Assembly (NCBI GenBank): GCA_954871525.1
Contig: OX940863.1
Coordinates: 8,904,001 to 8,968,000 of the forward strand
Length of the DNA stretch: 64,000 nucleotides
DNA from: Parietaria judaica
Lineage: Eukaryota > Streptophyta > Magnoliopsida > Rosales > Urticaceae
Direction of reading: 5' to 3'
The position numbers and the translations under genes were made by a program. A model generated the notes under the pieces. The model saw nothing but the letters and a program-made list of their open reading frames with translations, was not told the DNA's origin and did no database searches. Of the stretch, positions 1 to 11,757 are shown one piece after another. Within the stretch, counting starts at the first letter, position 1; each line of letters begins with the position of its first letter.

Positions 1-694
1 AAACTAACCTGTGACAGGCGAGTTAACGGGTTAACATCAATATAGATGAAATTCTAACAATTTTTCAAAAATTGGAACTTGGTATGCTCGTAAAATTTCA
101 TCGATATTTGTAATATGTGCGACATGCCCTTCTTTATGATTTTTCCGTCAGTAAACCTCTTATACCCGTTGACATATGCATGTAATTTGTAAAATAAAGA
201 TTGAGATTTCTTATCGGCTTTAGTACTTAGTAGTACTATTGTCAAGGAAATAATGTTTTTATAGTACAAGTGTACAGCTACAAATGATTATATATACATT
301 TTTTGTTACGTTCGAAATAGCTGTAAAATTGATAAATTTCTTTCGAACAAAGACCAAAGAATATTAAGTACTATGTTATAATATTTTTTTTTTGAACAGT
401 ACTATGTTATAATATTGATTGGTCATTCATTGCATGGTTTTGTTCCCAATGAAAATATGGACAGTACCTACGTATCAGCTCTACATTTATTTCTTTTCCA
501 AAAAAAATAAAAATTTATTGGGCTCTGCCAAAATCCGAAAAAAAAAATACCCTTTTTATTTCCCCTTTTATTACATTGCAGCAAATGAAAAACATGTGAA
601 TATATATACTCAAAAAAAAAAAATACGATCGAGTGAAAAAAATAGGTTGAATATATACATATGCGAAAAAAAAAAATATAAAGGCACTGCCAAT
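1..694. other. AT-rich intergenic DNA, no gene seen
   Basis: No reading frame here resembles a protein. The stretch is rich in A and T runs and ends where a SINE target duplication begins at 695. The short open frames are low-complexity. Confidence 0.6.
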
Positions 695-710
695 TCTTAT
701 AAATTTATCT

Positions 711-809
711 GTGGTTGTTAGGATAGCCTAGTGGTAATTCCACACTACCTTCAAAGTGGAGGTTGTGAGTTCAATCCCCACATGCAGCAATGCTGCCTTA
801 AAAAAAAAA
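711..809 (+). mobile_element. tRNA-derived SINE, copy 1
   Basis: A 99-bp body carries an exact RNA polymerase III A box (TAGCCTAGTGG at 724-734) and a B box (GAGTTCAATCC at 767-777). A short 3' hairpin (GCAGC-AAT-GCTGC) and an A-run follow. The body is flanked by a 16-bp target duplication with one mismatch (TCTTATAAATTTATCT at 695-710, TCTTATAAATCTATCT at 810-825). A second copy on the other strand at 61435-61537 starts with the same GTGGTTG and has the same hairpin, which confirms the ends. It is not a working tRNA gene: its 5' and 3' ends are SINE-like. Confidence 0.85.
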
Positions 810-825
810 TCTTATAAATCTATCT

Positions 826-1525
826 TAAATAAGTTGAAAATTAAAAAATAGTTTTTTTTTTAAAAACAAAAATTAGGATTGAACCACTATCAAGAATGTA
901 GTAGGAAGGAAGATCCGAATATTACAAGACCGGAAAGTCGATAAATTTATCATGATATTTTTACAGCAACTTTGTAGTAAACGGTCAAAAACATTTCGTA
1001 CATGCATGGAGTGTATAGATATATATATATACACACTCCAATATAATAAGTTATCATTTCAATATACAGTGAGGACCTGAGACAGTGTTATATAAATGTA
1101 AGCATAGCATTGAATGAAGATGGAGAAAGCCAAAAGGCACGCAGATCAAAGCAAATTGGCGGACTCATTTCACCATCACTGCGAATTCAATAGCCTAGCA
1201 CTGCTTAGATTCTCTCTATCTGTCTGAGTCAAAGGCTATCTGGGACCTACTTCTTTGACTCTTTCTCCATTGTAGCCTATATATATCCTACGTACGATAA
1301 CATATTTATCAGTCTGATGATCAATTCTTTGTTTTTTACTATTTTTCTTTTACAGCAGAATTTATTATAAATGCTGTAAAGCCAGGTATTCAACTGGAAC
1401 AACAATTTTTCACCTTTCACTTTTTGAATGCTTATTTCACTTCTTAATATCGCTTTTTTAAGTTATATTTTTTAATTCCGTAAAATAATGAGATTTGGCT
1501 ACAAAATTTCATTAGATTTTGTTTT
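826..1525. other. Intergenic, no gene seen
   Basis: AT-rich sequence with a short (AT)n run near 1018-1032. No coding signal, RNA gene or transposon end was recognised. Confidence 0.55.
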
Positions 1526-1533
1526 GTTTCAAC

Positions 1534-2150
1534 CAAGGTTCTAAATATCCGCATATGTTGCCGATATATCAACGACGTGCCCAGAAAATAAGAAGTGCGA
1601 AACGATATTCGCAGGAAATCGATATATATATATATATCCATTTTTTCGCATTTATCCGTCGGCAGACGATATATCCGTAAAATAGAGAGTGCAAAACGAT
1701 ATCGATATTAACATTTAGAACCATGCTTCGTATTTATATTCGTATTCCGTACTCTATGTTCGTATTTATGCTCGTACTCTATGACTTTATTATATTACTT
1801 AGCTTATTTTATGTTATGCTGACATTATGTTATGAGTTATTACTTTTTTGTTATATGTTTGTGTTATATTATGATTTATGAGTGTGTTTTCTAGGTTATT
1901 ATTATGTGTCATATTTATTAAATAAGTAATTTAGAAACTATTTAAAAATATGATTGAAATATTAAAAATATTTTCCGGAATATCCGTCGATATTTCGATA
2001 GGCAAGCGATACATCCGTGAAATTTATGCGGTATTATCGGCAAGCGATATATCCATTTCTTCAGATTTATCCATCAATATCGGCATCAGCAAGCGATATA
2101 TCCGTAAATGAAAAGTGCAAAGCGACATCGATATCAATGTTAGAACTTTG
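1534..2150. mobile_element. Non-autonomous hAT-like element of the ATATCG family
   Basis: This 617-bp element begins CAAGGTTCTAA and ends TTAGAACTTTG, so its termini are inverted repeats. It is flanked by the 8-bp direct repeat GTTTCAAC (1526-1533 and 2151-2158). Both end regions are full of ATATCG and TATCCG motifs (GATATATCCG, AGCGATATATC). The middle contains the segment TTAGCTTATTTTATGTTATG. The same family recurs at 30850-36826, interrupted by a retrotransposon, and as half-elements at both outer ends of the inverted repeat at 12854-16272. The 8-bp duplication and CA-GG-type terminus suggest hAT. No transposase frame is present. Confidence 0.75.
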
Positions 2151-2225
2151 GTTTCAACAAAGGTATTGTTGTGGTATGGCAGTTTTTCTCTAATACTTTT
2201 ATTATAATGTAATATTTTGGGTCAA

Positions 2226-2405
2226 GACTTTATCATTTTTAATCGAGGTCATAAGCCAAATAAATTTTTGAGGTCCTTAAAATTATTATTTTTTATATAA
2301 TTAACTATAATACAATAATATATTTATAAAATTGAGGCCCTTAAAATTTGAGTGCCCGAAGCACCGGCCTTGCTCGAGTATAGTTAGGGCCGACTCTATG
2401 ACTAT
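2226..2405. mobile_element. Possible DNA-transposon fragment (GGCCC-type end)
   Basis: The segment has GAGGTCC and GAGGCCC motifs and ends near GGGCCGACTCTA. Similar wording (CAGGGCCGGC, GAGGCCCC) starts near 63733, so both are probably pieces of one repeat family. No target duplication was found. Confidence 0.3.
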
Positions 2406-3433
2406 TCTAGTGATAGTTCCGAGTGATATTAATTCGATTTTAGCTCTCATATATTTGTTCTTGAAACCATTTCATTGGATTATTTGTGCCTAAGTGTAGG
2501 TTCAATTTCTATTGTTGAGTTCTTTAGAAGTTACCGGCTAAATTGTTAAATGCATTTGTTTTAGAGTAGCTTAAATTTACACCAAGAGATAACTAAGTTC
2601 ATTGTTAGTAATATTCAAATCGAGATTACAATTTATTTAAAGAAACAACTCTAGATGGCAAAGGAGAAAAGCGCATAACAAAACTACAAAATATTCATTA
2701 TCGTATTTAAGAATGACACAGGTGAAATTCCTCCAAGCTGATTACATGTATAATTAGTTCCCGACGGGGAAAAATCAACACTAAATACGGGATGAGTTTA
2801 AGGTATAGGCAAAACAGGGCCGACTCGCTAGCCTGACTTGGTGAGTGTCGGGTGTGTGCTTGCGGTAGTCATTACTGAAAATAACGGCATAAGTAATCTA
2901 AATTTTCTCAAAATCGTGCAATTGCAACGAACATTATAAAAATTACAATATACAATTTTTTAGTTATAATTCCATAAAATTAGAATATCACCATCTCGTC
3001 TAAAACAACTTTTGACTATTATACCTCTACTAGTATTATTAAATATTAACAACTCAATTACCTTTTTTTTTTTTAATATTTCTATAACAAGCTTCAAAAC
3101 TTGTATAAAACGCTAGCAATATTCTTAAGCAAAAAAAAGAAAAAGAGATGGTCTACATTCTATAAATAATAAACAGCACGTGCAAAAATCCAATTTGACA
3201 CATCATATTGTAAATAATTCATATGACCTACCTTAATTCATTGAGTAAATTAAGAAGCACCAAAAAAAAAAAAACATAGCTCCCCAATTACTCAGACTAG
3301 TGTTGCATGTTTTCTATTTTTCCTTTCTTTGACCTAAAGCCTATTATCATATCAAGTTATCGACCTAAGAAACTAAGCTAATTCTATTACTACGTAGAAA
3401 CATCAAACGTTCACTTTCTAGCTGAACCTAAGA
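2406..3433. other. 3' flank of the AIL gene, no further gene seen
   Basis: AT-rich DNA downstream of the minus-strand AIL stop codon. It probably includes the AIL 3' UTR, but no polyadenylation site can be fixed. A small fragment near 2815-2870 has GGGCCGACTC like other repeat ends in the window. Confidence 0.5.
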
Positions 3434-6400
3434 TCACTCGTTCCACAGCGCAAACATCGGCGCGTGTTGCTGAACGAGACCCAGGTTTCCGATCCGACCA
3501 CGCTGATCATCGGCCTCACCGTCACGATCATCGCTGTGATGATCAAATTTAGCATCGCCGTGTCCATTACTATGCATGAAATAGCCTTGAGAGTACTCGC
3601 AACCGTTCTTATCAGCCTCCGAGTCGATCTCTTGCACCTGATTGTCGGTTCCGGTGGTGCTCCACACCATGTCGGAGAGTTCTTCGGAGGGCTCGCCGCT
3701 CGTGATGGCCAGGAGAGGCTGCGGCGGGGAGTGGGACGAGGACGACGTTGCGCAGGAGTTGAAGTCTTCTAGGGCCAGCAATGGCGCGGGCGCGGCGGGC
3801 TCCTTGCTTGGAGAGCGCTTGGCGAGGTCGCTGGCAATGAGCGTCGAGCTCGAGCATATCCTCTTCACGTCGTATCGGCCTATGTCGAAATTGGTCACCG
3901 CGCTCGTGCCTCGGAACTTTATTGCCGCAATGTCGTACGCCTCCGCAGCTTCCTCTTGCGTGCCTACCATAAATGATACCATAATGTATAAGATTCTGTA
4001 ATAAGACTATCACTATACTAGGAGCTTATAAAATGGTTAATTGAGTATAATGATTAATCTCTATGATCCATATGCAAAAAATCTGAAAAATACTCAACTT
4101 ATCAACAAAAAAAAAACTCAATTTATTTTTGAGAATCTTACAAAGGTAAGGTCATTCTAAAAGTTGTAATGATTTGATTGATCACAAAATTCTACAAGGC
4201 TGTCCGCTCCATCAGGCAATACTCATATTTTTATACCACATTAAGGATACTGATTTTTCCAGAAACAAGAAAATTCCGGTTCGGATAGTATCGGATTCAG
4301 ATTTTCCTTTTAAAAAAATAAAATAAAAATGATATGGATTTTCTAAAAAAAATTGAGCCATAAGATTTTAATTTGAGTAAATCTGAGCCGTTTAATGGAA
4401 TTTACAGGACTAGATCGAACTTTTTCAAAAGTAAAATTTTCTAGTTCTACTTTATACTCATATTTAGGTAAATAGCGGCATCAGTCTTCATGCTTAAGTA
4501 ATTAGTGCTATTAAGTTTTCAAGTTTTGTTTATAACAACATAATCCTCATATTTTAGTAATTAATGCAAATAAGAGTCCTCAAATTTTAATTATAACGGC
4601 ATAAATTAGTAATCAATGCAGACAAACCTAAAGTCAAACATATTGAATATTGGAAGGGCTTACTAAATGTTCCAAGGTACAAATCCTTGTTCCCAGCCAC
4701 CCGACCAATTCTAGCTTGCCACCTCCCATGCTGATGGTGTCTGATCGCCAACATAAACATTTTTTTTTTTTACCATACTTAAGAAATTTCTTAAAAATGA
4801 AGAACATTTAACAATATATATAGATATTCCTTAAAAAAAAAAACAATAAATATAAATATAAATAATCAAAAGGCTGCCAAAAAAAAAAGCAAGGAAAATA
4901 ATGGGGTGTCCATTATTGAAGCTGCCATACCTTGTCACACCTCTGTACATGGAAGCTCCCCTCGAAAAGCCACTGCTCTTCCTGTTCATCATTTATGTAC
5001 ATTTACACCAATTTTGTATCAAAGGCAAAAGGGAAAAAGGAATTCAATTAACGGTTTGGGAAATAAGGCTACTTTATATATAGGGTTAATGACGGCAAAA
5101 ATATCCAAAATTTGGTTAAAGAACCTCTCATGTACCTAAAGTATAAAAGTGGTGGCAAAAATACCCAAAGTCGCATATGGGGAGTTGACCACTCTATTCT
5201 CGTAACGCCATTAAATTACCCGTTAACTATAGTCACACGGACAAACGTGGGTTGCTGACATAACAATTTTTGCCACATGGATGAGCCCAAATTAGCCTCG
5301 TTTACGACAAAACAATGAATTAAATCCCTAATTAATACTATTTAATACAACTAATTGAACCCTTAATGATTACACTTAACATAACAAAATTGTCCACGTG
5401 GCCAGAGTTAACGGGGTTACGAGAATGGAGTGGTCAACTCCCAAATGCGGTTTTAGGTATTTTAGCCACCACTTTTAAACTTTGGATACACGAAGGGTTC
5501 TTTGACCAAACTTTGAGTATTTTTGCCGTCATTAACCCATATATATATATATATGTAATATGTATGTACCTTCTCAAGTTGGCCACAAATTCTTGTCTTG
5601 TCATGTTTTTCATCTCTTCCAGTTCCTTTTCGTATGTGCTTAGCTGTGACACACGGTTAATTAAAAACTTATATTATAGTGATTGTCGTGAAATATTCAC
5701 AACCCTATTTACAAGTGATTAATAATTGCGTACAGGGAAATTTATATGGGTGGTTGGTCCCCAATACTTGAGAGCAGCTAAATCATAAGCCGTTGCTGCT
5801 TTGTCTTCCTTATCATAACCACCTAGATATATAATTTACAAAGATAGTTAATACTAGAGAAAATCATAATATATATATATATATGGAATGTTAATTCACA
5901 TACCGAGATATACTTGAGTTTGGATGAAATTGGTACAGAACGTCCACCAAAGAAAAACACATGCATTAATAAACAAAACCAACGATCATCAATTAGTACA
6001 TTCCTCTGCCAACACCAAAAAGCAAAGGGAAAAACAAAAATATCACTATAATATCACGAGTGTAAATGTATAATTATAAAATATGTTAACACAGACTCTT
6101 TATCAAGACTGCTTTTTTATTTATTTTCTTTCATTATAACCAAATTAATATATATATATATATAATATATATACCATATTCTCGCTCACCTTGCCTTCCT
6201 TTCCTTGTTTGTCCTTCTTTTCTACAGCTGTTGTCCCACAGATGAGCTTCATATCTCCCTGTCCACCTATGTCTAATTACAACCAAATTAAATCAAATAA
6301 ATAATTAGTTACACCATAATACCAATCTCTATTTTCAACAAAAATAGAATTAGCAAAAATATATTTTGACGTTATAACTTTGCAAATCAAACCATGTTTC

Positions 6401-7668
6401 AAACGCACAAGTTCAATTATTTTCATGAGAAATAACAATGTTATTTTTTTTATTATTATGTGTATAAACTAATATTAGTGGACTTAATATGTGTATGAAT
6501 TACCTAGTAACCCCGCGATACTGAGAAGTTCTCTGACCAAACGTATCAAGAGACTTCCGAGGAACCGGCTCTTTCGCCGTTGTCACAGATTTCCCTCCGC
6601 CACCTCTCTTCCTGTTCTCCGACGTCCTCACCACTTGCAACGACGAATCTGCACCACTATTCAGCACGGTCGGGCTCATCGTAAGTGCCAGGGTCTGAAA
6701 GCCACCAGAGCCGTCCGATTGCTGATGATCATCGGCACATTTCTGACGAAGATCCTCGCGATCGACGGATACGGCCTGGTAAGGCAAGGCCTGACCGAGC
6801 CACGACTTGTACATGTTATTATTAGCAGTGTCGCTGTTGGGGATGAGAAACTGCGCGTAGTTCATCTGCATTAGGTCTTGCTGACTTTGACTTTGACTGG
6901 TCGGAGAGAGGTTGACATTGATCTTCGACTGGTGGTTGGGATGATGGTGGTGATTCTCGGGAGAGTTTGAGTAGCAACAGCCCAGGAAGTCTTCGAGCTT
7001 CGGTTGTTGGTCTTGATTATTATCCGAATGGCCGTTGTTCTCGTTGTCTTCTTCGCAGCTCGGGTTTCCACCGGAGACGTTCTTCGCCGTCGACGTGATT
7101 AATCCCATGCAGTTCTCGTACCTCCATTCTGTAATAGGGCAAGCACAGCTCGCAAATAGTTATTCTTCTTTATATATGCAAAACAAAACAAAAAATCTAA
7201 AGCTATCTCCTCAAACTCTGAAGGTGGCAATCTCGAATATCCTTGAAGTAGATGATGATCATTTTACTCCCCAATAAAATAAAATAAATATTCAAGGGTC
7301 TCTCCCAATATATATACATATATTTATGTAAGTGTATATATGTTTGTGTGTTAACTTATATACATGCTAAAAAAGAAAAAGACGAATCTTAAACAATATA
7401 TCAAGCTACAAAGACGAAGAAGAAGAGGATCATTTATACTCCCTAGTTAATTAAATCGACATATATATATATATAAGCTGAGAAGTATATGTATACCAGG
7501 TTGATGATGAGGAGCGCGTGGAAAAGGGTCGCAGAGAGAGCCATCTGAGCGGAGAGGCATGAGAGAGTAGAGAGGGCCATTGATGTCTTCCTGGTTATTA
7601 TTTCCCTCCATCAACCCTTCGTGGATTCTCAGGTGTGGCGTTAGAGAGAAACCAAACCAGTTGCTCAT
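3434..7668 (-). CDS. AIL: AINTEGUMENTA-like AP2 transcription factor (AIL/PLETHORA, euANT group)
   Basis: A nuclear DNA-binding protein of the double-AP2 class that, by family, maintains meristem and organ growth. I read nine exons: 7497-7668, 6504-7128, 6190-6272, 5904-5912, 5734-5822, 5570-5643, 4931-4981, 4664-4740 and 3434-3963. They sum to 1710 nt (569 aa), all with GT-AG introns. The N terminus [15 protein letters not shown] is the euANT start motif. The first AP2 domain spans about residues 261-327 and starts [20 protein letters not shown]. The linker reads [19 protein letters not shown]. The second AP2 domain spans about 363-421 and reads [20 protein letters not shown]. The protein ends PMFALWNE. 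Exon 4 is a 9-nt micro-exon, as known for this family. An oddity is Thr307 in [10 protein letters not shown], where relatives have Arg. Intron 6 holds a MITE. AIL1, BBM or a PLT are all possible; the termini look closest to AIL1/BBM. Confidence 0.93.
5083..5538. mobile_element. MITE, GGGTTAATGACGG family, copy 1 (in AIL intron 6)
   Basis: The element starts GGGTTAATGACGGCAAAAAT and ends with its inverse, GCCGTCATTAACCC. The two halves are long imperfect inverted repeats with the inner motif GTTGACCACTC. It sits in the intron between exons 6 and 7 of the AIL gene. Flanks are (TA)n, so the target duplication is not resolvable here. Other copies lie at 10964, 16836, 25060, 45815 and 46741. Confidence 0.85.
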
Positions 7669-8113
7669 TTTTATTGAGAGAGAGAGAGAGAGTTTCTTTT
7701 TATATTCTCTCTCGCTTTAGGGCTTCTTCAGGCTCAAACTTCAAAGCTGCCCAAGGAAAGCTAATTTACCTTGTAGGCTTGTATCTTGTCTTTTCTGATT
7801 TTTATATGATGATGATTAATATAAAGATGATGCACATATGTATAGGGATTAATATTTTTTATAACCACATTGGTGGCATAAGTAAGTAAACTTTGATTAA
7901 CGGAAACGACATAATCTCAAGTAAAAACTAGCGGGCAAAATATTTAAATTCAACAAAATTGACGTAATGCACATTTTATTATCATTTTTTTTTTAAATGT
8001 TGGTTAAATGTCACGTAGCATCAAGTTGACTAAAATATATGTCACTTCAACTTTTTTATCGTTATTTTTCACTTTACATATTTTTTTAGTTAGTCAATGT
8101 TTAAATACTTATG
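7669..8113 (-). promoter_or_regulatory. AIL 5' UTR and proximal promoter region
   Basis: This is the sequence directly upstream of the AIL start codon. On the gene strand the leader has a (CT)n run at 7676-7692, common in plant 5' UTRs. No TATA box can be assigned with confidence. A hAT insertion starts at 8122, about 450 bp upstream of the ATG. Confidence 0.4.
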
Positions 8114-8121
8114 CCGCTAAT

Positions 8122-8693
8122 CAGGGGCGGCCGCCCACACTTGCCCGAGCTCGTTATTTTTCATTTTAATGAATTCATATTATTATATAAGTTTATATAT
8201 AAATAATAAACATAGCATTTGTAGACTAAATGTCATTATAGTGTAGTTGAATATTGTTGCCCTTACAAGTTATAGCCCTGGGTTCAATTCCCAATCTCTA
8301 AATATTTTTAATTTTTTTTTAGCAATAGTTTTTATGATTAATTTTTTTTAAAAAAAAAATCATAGTAGTTTCAATGTCTCCTTTTATTTTGAAATTTATG
8401 AGAATTCTAATAATATATAGATCCTAATGAATTATTTTCATAAATCGAAAGTTCATAAAAAATAGTTGTAATGTAATGTATAATAGTAGTTTCAATATCT
8501 CGTTTTATTTTGAAATTTATGAGAATTCTAATAATATAGAGATCCTAATGAATTATTTTCATAAATTAAAAATTTATAAAAAAAATAGTTGTAATGCAAT
8601 GTATAATAAATAGTTTCAATGTCTCATTTTATTTTAAAATTTATAGTCTATTAATTTTCGCCCCCTCTTGATTAAAGTTCTGGCTCTGCCCTA
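8122..8693. mobile_element. Non-autonomous hAT element with 8-bp target duplication
   Basis: The 572-bp element begins CAGGGGCGGCC and ends GGCTCTGCCCTA, imperfect hAT-type inverted ends. It is flanked by perfect 8-bp duplications CCGCTAAT at 8114-8121 and 8694-8701. It contains a tandem repeat but no transposase. Confidence 0.85.
8361..8650. repeat. About 123-bp tandem repeat inside the hAT element
   Basis: The phrase AGTAGTTTCAATGTCTC followed by TTTTATTTTGAAATTTATGA recurs with starts near 8364, 8486 and 8610. This gives two full units and a third partial one with a few substitutions. Confidence 0.75.
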
Positions 8694-8701
8694 CCGCTAA
8701 T

Positions 8702-10143
8702 AATCTTTGTATTTATGTTGAGGACTCAAATATTTATTTAGTTATAGTATATGTGTACTGTAGTATGATATCACAAACAAATACTAGATTTCTGAAGCAG
8801 CGTACTCGTCGAGTCGTCGTCATGCAAGGCTTATTATATATAATTAATTATGAAAAATTGAAATGAAACTCTGCTTTTTATATTGTATATAATTGAGAAG
8901 GCCTTGGGGTTTGTGCCTTTTCCCATGACTCTCTTTTCTTTTTCCCTGAGATTTTTGCAATGGTGGCCACGACATATGTAGACATAGACAGAGACATTAG
9001 TATGGTACGATGGATGAAATACAAAATATATGTATATATATAAATGAAAATGAAATTCACAAACCGACTTAAGCAAGAGAAAGCCAAATATGGTAAATTG
9101 CACTCGCTCACGGTCAAATTTAGGGTGATTGGACATTAACATTGGCACTCGCTCACCAACATATTAAATTACAAAATATTAAAATAATTATTAAGAGCTG
9201 ATTTAATCAACATTAAGTGCAATCAACTCCAAAATAGAGTTTAAATAGACTTGGTAGTCTCGGTCAAATTGACTTAACAACAAGTGAAAAAGAAATGACA
9301 AAAAAAAAAAGAAAGAGAGAGAGACATCGAACACACAAAAAAATAAACATATTTGAATCACACAAAACAATAGTTTTAGGCCTTGGAAGTGTCAATCGGG
9401 ACTGCGAATCCGATCTACACGTAGATATCGTCTAGAGTTTTGATTTAATATGTTAACAGAGATCTGAATCAAGAGTTATGGCATGCCAAAGTTCGACCAT
9501 GTGTGAACACCTCTTATAGCACCCCGCAAGTCAATGGAAGCTCTTATGTCGGACTCATCACCTTAAGAATTAAGATAATTATGAGGTGTACCATTTAGTA
9601 CTACATATATTTAGCCTTATAATATCAAATATAATTGTAAACAAAATCTTTGACTTTATTGTAGACACTAGACACAACTATAATGATCACGAAAGTGTCC
9701 AAATCTACGCTCGTCTGTGAAAGCTATTGCCGCTAGCTACTCCTTGATCGTGAACTGAAACAGAGAACTCACACTTTTTTAATTAAGGTTAAAAAGATCT
9801 TGTGTTCCGAGTGCTAAGTGATTTTGTGGAGTTTGAATTTGAAAATAATGTCGATTGTTTGTCTACTCTCATGCAAACATGAGAATGGAAGACGGTATAG
9901 TTGTATTGAGTATTATAGAGTTCAACATTATAATCAATAAGCAATAAAGAGAGTTTATTAATCTTCAATAATCGAAATGATTATATTTACGGGATTCCTT
10001 ACTGAGATTGAGATTAATGAGCTCTTATTATTAATATATATAATTATTATTATATATATATATATATTAATCAGAACGATTTTCACCTTATTCACGACCT
10101 TATGTATTGTAAAGTCCTTTTATCTTTGGACTATTAAATCATG
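8702..10143. other. Intergenic, no gene seen
   Basis: AT-rich stretch with short (TA)n runs near 9030 and 10035-10070. No protein or RNA gene was recognised. Open frames here are low-complexity. Confidence 0.5.
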
Positions 10144-10148
10144 GACAG

Positions 10149-10920
10149 TGTTAATGTCGTTTTTTGGATCAACGTGAAAAGCGGCCCATAACTCCGTTCT
10201 GGGCTGGGCCCAATGACCGTACGATGGTCTCGAAGGACTTGAAGTTCCTTTCTTCGCCTTTGACGGACCGAAAGTCGCTTCCAGAGATTCTGCCTCCGTT
10301 TTCGCTCCTGAAAAGAGAGTAAAAAACGTGAACTCCCGAGGAGGACAGAGGAGAAGACCTCTATCCCTCGCTCCGACGCTCAACATTAGTCAAGTAATTT
10401 ATGATCGGGAAGTATGATTTGCGAGGAGAGGATTTTTGGCTTGAGAAAGCTTACCGAAATGTGCTGGGGGGCTCTCGTATTTATAGAGAGCCTCGTGCGA
10501 CCCCTAAGGGTTTGCTTTCTGTTTTAGGGGTCGTAACGACCGCTAAAGGCACAATTTATTTTTTAGGGGTCGCAAACCATGTGTTTTATCTTTAGGGTCA
10601 TAGCGACCCCTAATTAAGGATCGTAACGACCCTTAAAAGCATGCTTTATTTGTTACGGGTCGCAGCGACCCCTAATTAAGGGTCGTAGCTACCCATAACG
10701 ACATGTTTTCGGAATAGATCCCGCGTCAGTATTCCCTAGTCGGGTTTAAGTTGACTTTTGGTGCTCGTCCCATTGACTTTATGAGTCGCGTCTGAGTTGA
10801 ATTTTCCGGAGAAGACCTGAATGGTCTTAATGGGCCTTTGGCGTTTGAGCCTTTTTAAATACGTTCATATGGCTGGGCCTTAACATTTTTAAGCTCCGAA
10901 ACATACCCATAAGTATAACA
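10149..10920 (-). mobile_element. Solo LTR, TGTTATG...CATTAACA family, copy 1
   Basis: In plus orientation it runs TGTTAATGTCG to AAGTATAACA, the complement of a TG...CA LTR. It matches the inverted sequence of the solo LTR at 37239-37970 at both ends (GGATCAAC, AGCGGCCCA; GGGCCTTAA, ACCCATAA). A TATA box (TATAAATACGAG, minus strand) lies near 10475-10490. No 5-bp target duplication is visible (GACAG versus TATAA), so one flank may be rearranged. No internal retrotransposon genes adjoin it. Confidence 0.65.
10490..10700. repeat. GGGTCGYAACGACCC palindrome cluster within the LTR
   Basis: At least six short near-palindromes of GGGTCG and CGACCC (for example GGGGTCGTAACGACCG, GGGTCGCAGCGACCCC) recur about every 40-60 bp, often next to TAATTAAGG. 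Confidence 0.7.
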
Positions 10921-10963
10921 TATAATATAATCGTTACAATTTGAATATTATACTACATATATT

Positions 10964-11391
10964 AAAGTTTGGTCAAAGAACCCCTCGTGTACCCAAAGTA
11001 TAAAAGTGGTGGCAAAAGTACTGAAAGTCACATTTCGGGTGTTGACCACTCTATTCTCGTAACGCAGTTACCGTTAATTCTGGCCACGTGGACAAACGTA
11101 GGTTGCTGACAGGCAATATTTTGCCACGTGGACGAGCCAACATTAGCCTCGTTTACGACAAAACAACGAATTAAAACTCTAGTTGGGCTCGTCCACGTGG
11201 CAAAAAATTACCATATCAGCAACCCACGTTTGTCCACGTGGCTAGAGTTAATGAGTAAGTTAAATGCGTTACGAGAATGTAGTGGTCAACGCCTCAAATG
11301 CGACTTTGAATACTTTTGCCAACACTTTTAAACTTTGAGTACACAAGGGGCTCTTTTACTAAACTTTAAGTATTTTCGCCGTCATTAACCC
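10964..11391. mobile_element. MITE, GGGTTAATGACGG family, copy 2 (left end missing)
   Basis: The sequence starts inside the left repeat (AAAGTTTGGTCAAAGAACCC) and runs to the intact right end GCCGTCATTAACCC. The first 20 or so bases of the family are absent. The right half and its flank are duplicated at 16836-17209. Confidence 0.75.
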
Positions 11392-11552
11392 TTCTACAAT
11401 TTATGTATGTTATTTGTGTAGTATTGTATTTTTTTTTATTAAAAAAATATCTTTTTTAGTTTATGTGTATTTGTAAATTGGATTAATTTATGAAGTTAGT
11501 GGTATAAATAAATAACTAAGTATATTCGGGAGATCCTAGATAAATAGGAATG
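11172..11552. repeat. Segmental duplication, unit 1 (partner 16836-17209)
   Basis: The MITE right half plus about 160 bp of flank (through TATTCGGGAGATCCTAGATA) is repeated almost unchanged at 16836-17209. In both places a NOXY2-like promoter lies further downstream, so the duplication covered MITE, flank and gene. Confidence 0.8.
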
Positions 11553-11749
11553 TATTAAGATAGATAAGAAAAAAAATTATAAAAATAGTAGTTGGGAATG
11601 ATGGTAATTGTTGTGACATTTACTGCAAAATAAAATGAAAAAAAATAGAATTGTGGTTGGAGACCCTCACGTCCCGAGCCTGGCTATATATAATGATAAT
11701 ATATATTTATTTTATCCAGCTCGTTTTCAGTGTGGTTGGTCCCACTGAT

Positions 11750-11757
11750 TGGGCCCA
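11750..11757 (+). promoter_or_regulatory. Site II-type TGGGCCCA element, NOXY2 copy A
   Basis: The palindrome TGGGCCCA with nearby AGCCCAGCCC lies about 280 bp before the start codon. TGGGCY site II motifs are typical of plant nuclear genes for mitochondrial proteins and bind TCP factors. The same spacing is kept in copies B and C. Confidence 0.55.

Noticed and set aside
419..721. 100-residue open frame
   Set aside because: Lysine and tyrosine runs come from A-rich low-complexity DNA; no family resemblance.
711..790. Functional tRNA gene
   Set aside because: A and B boxes are present, but the flanking target duplication, 3' hairpin and poly-A tail show it is a SINE. The acceptor stem is not a normal tRNA end.
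3464..4001. Plus-strand frames of 102 and 119 residues
   Set aside because: They are antisense shadows of the last AIL exon.
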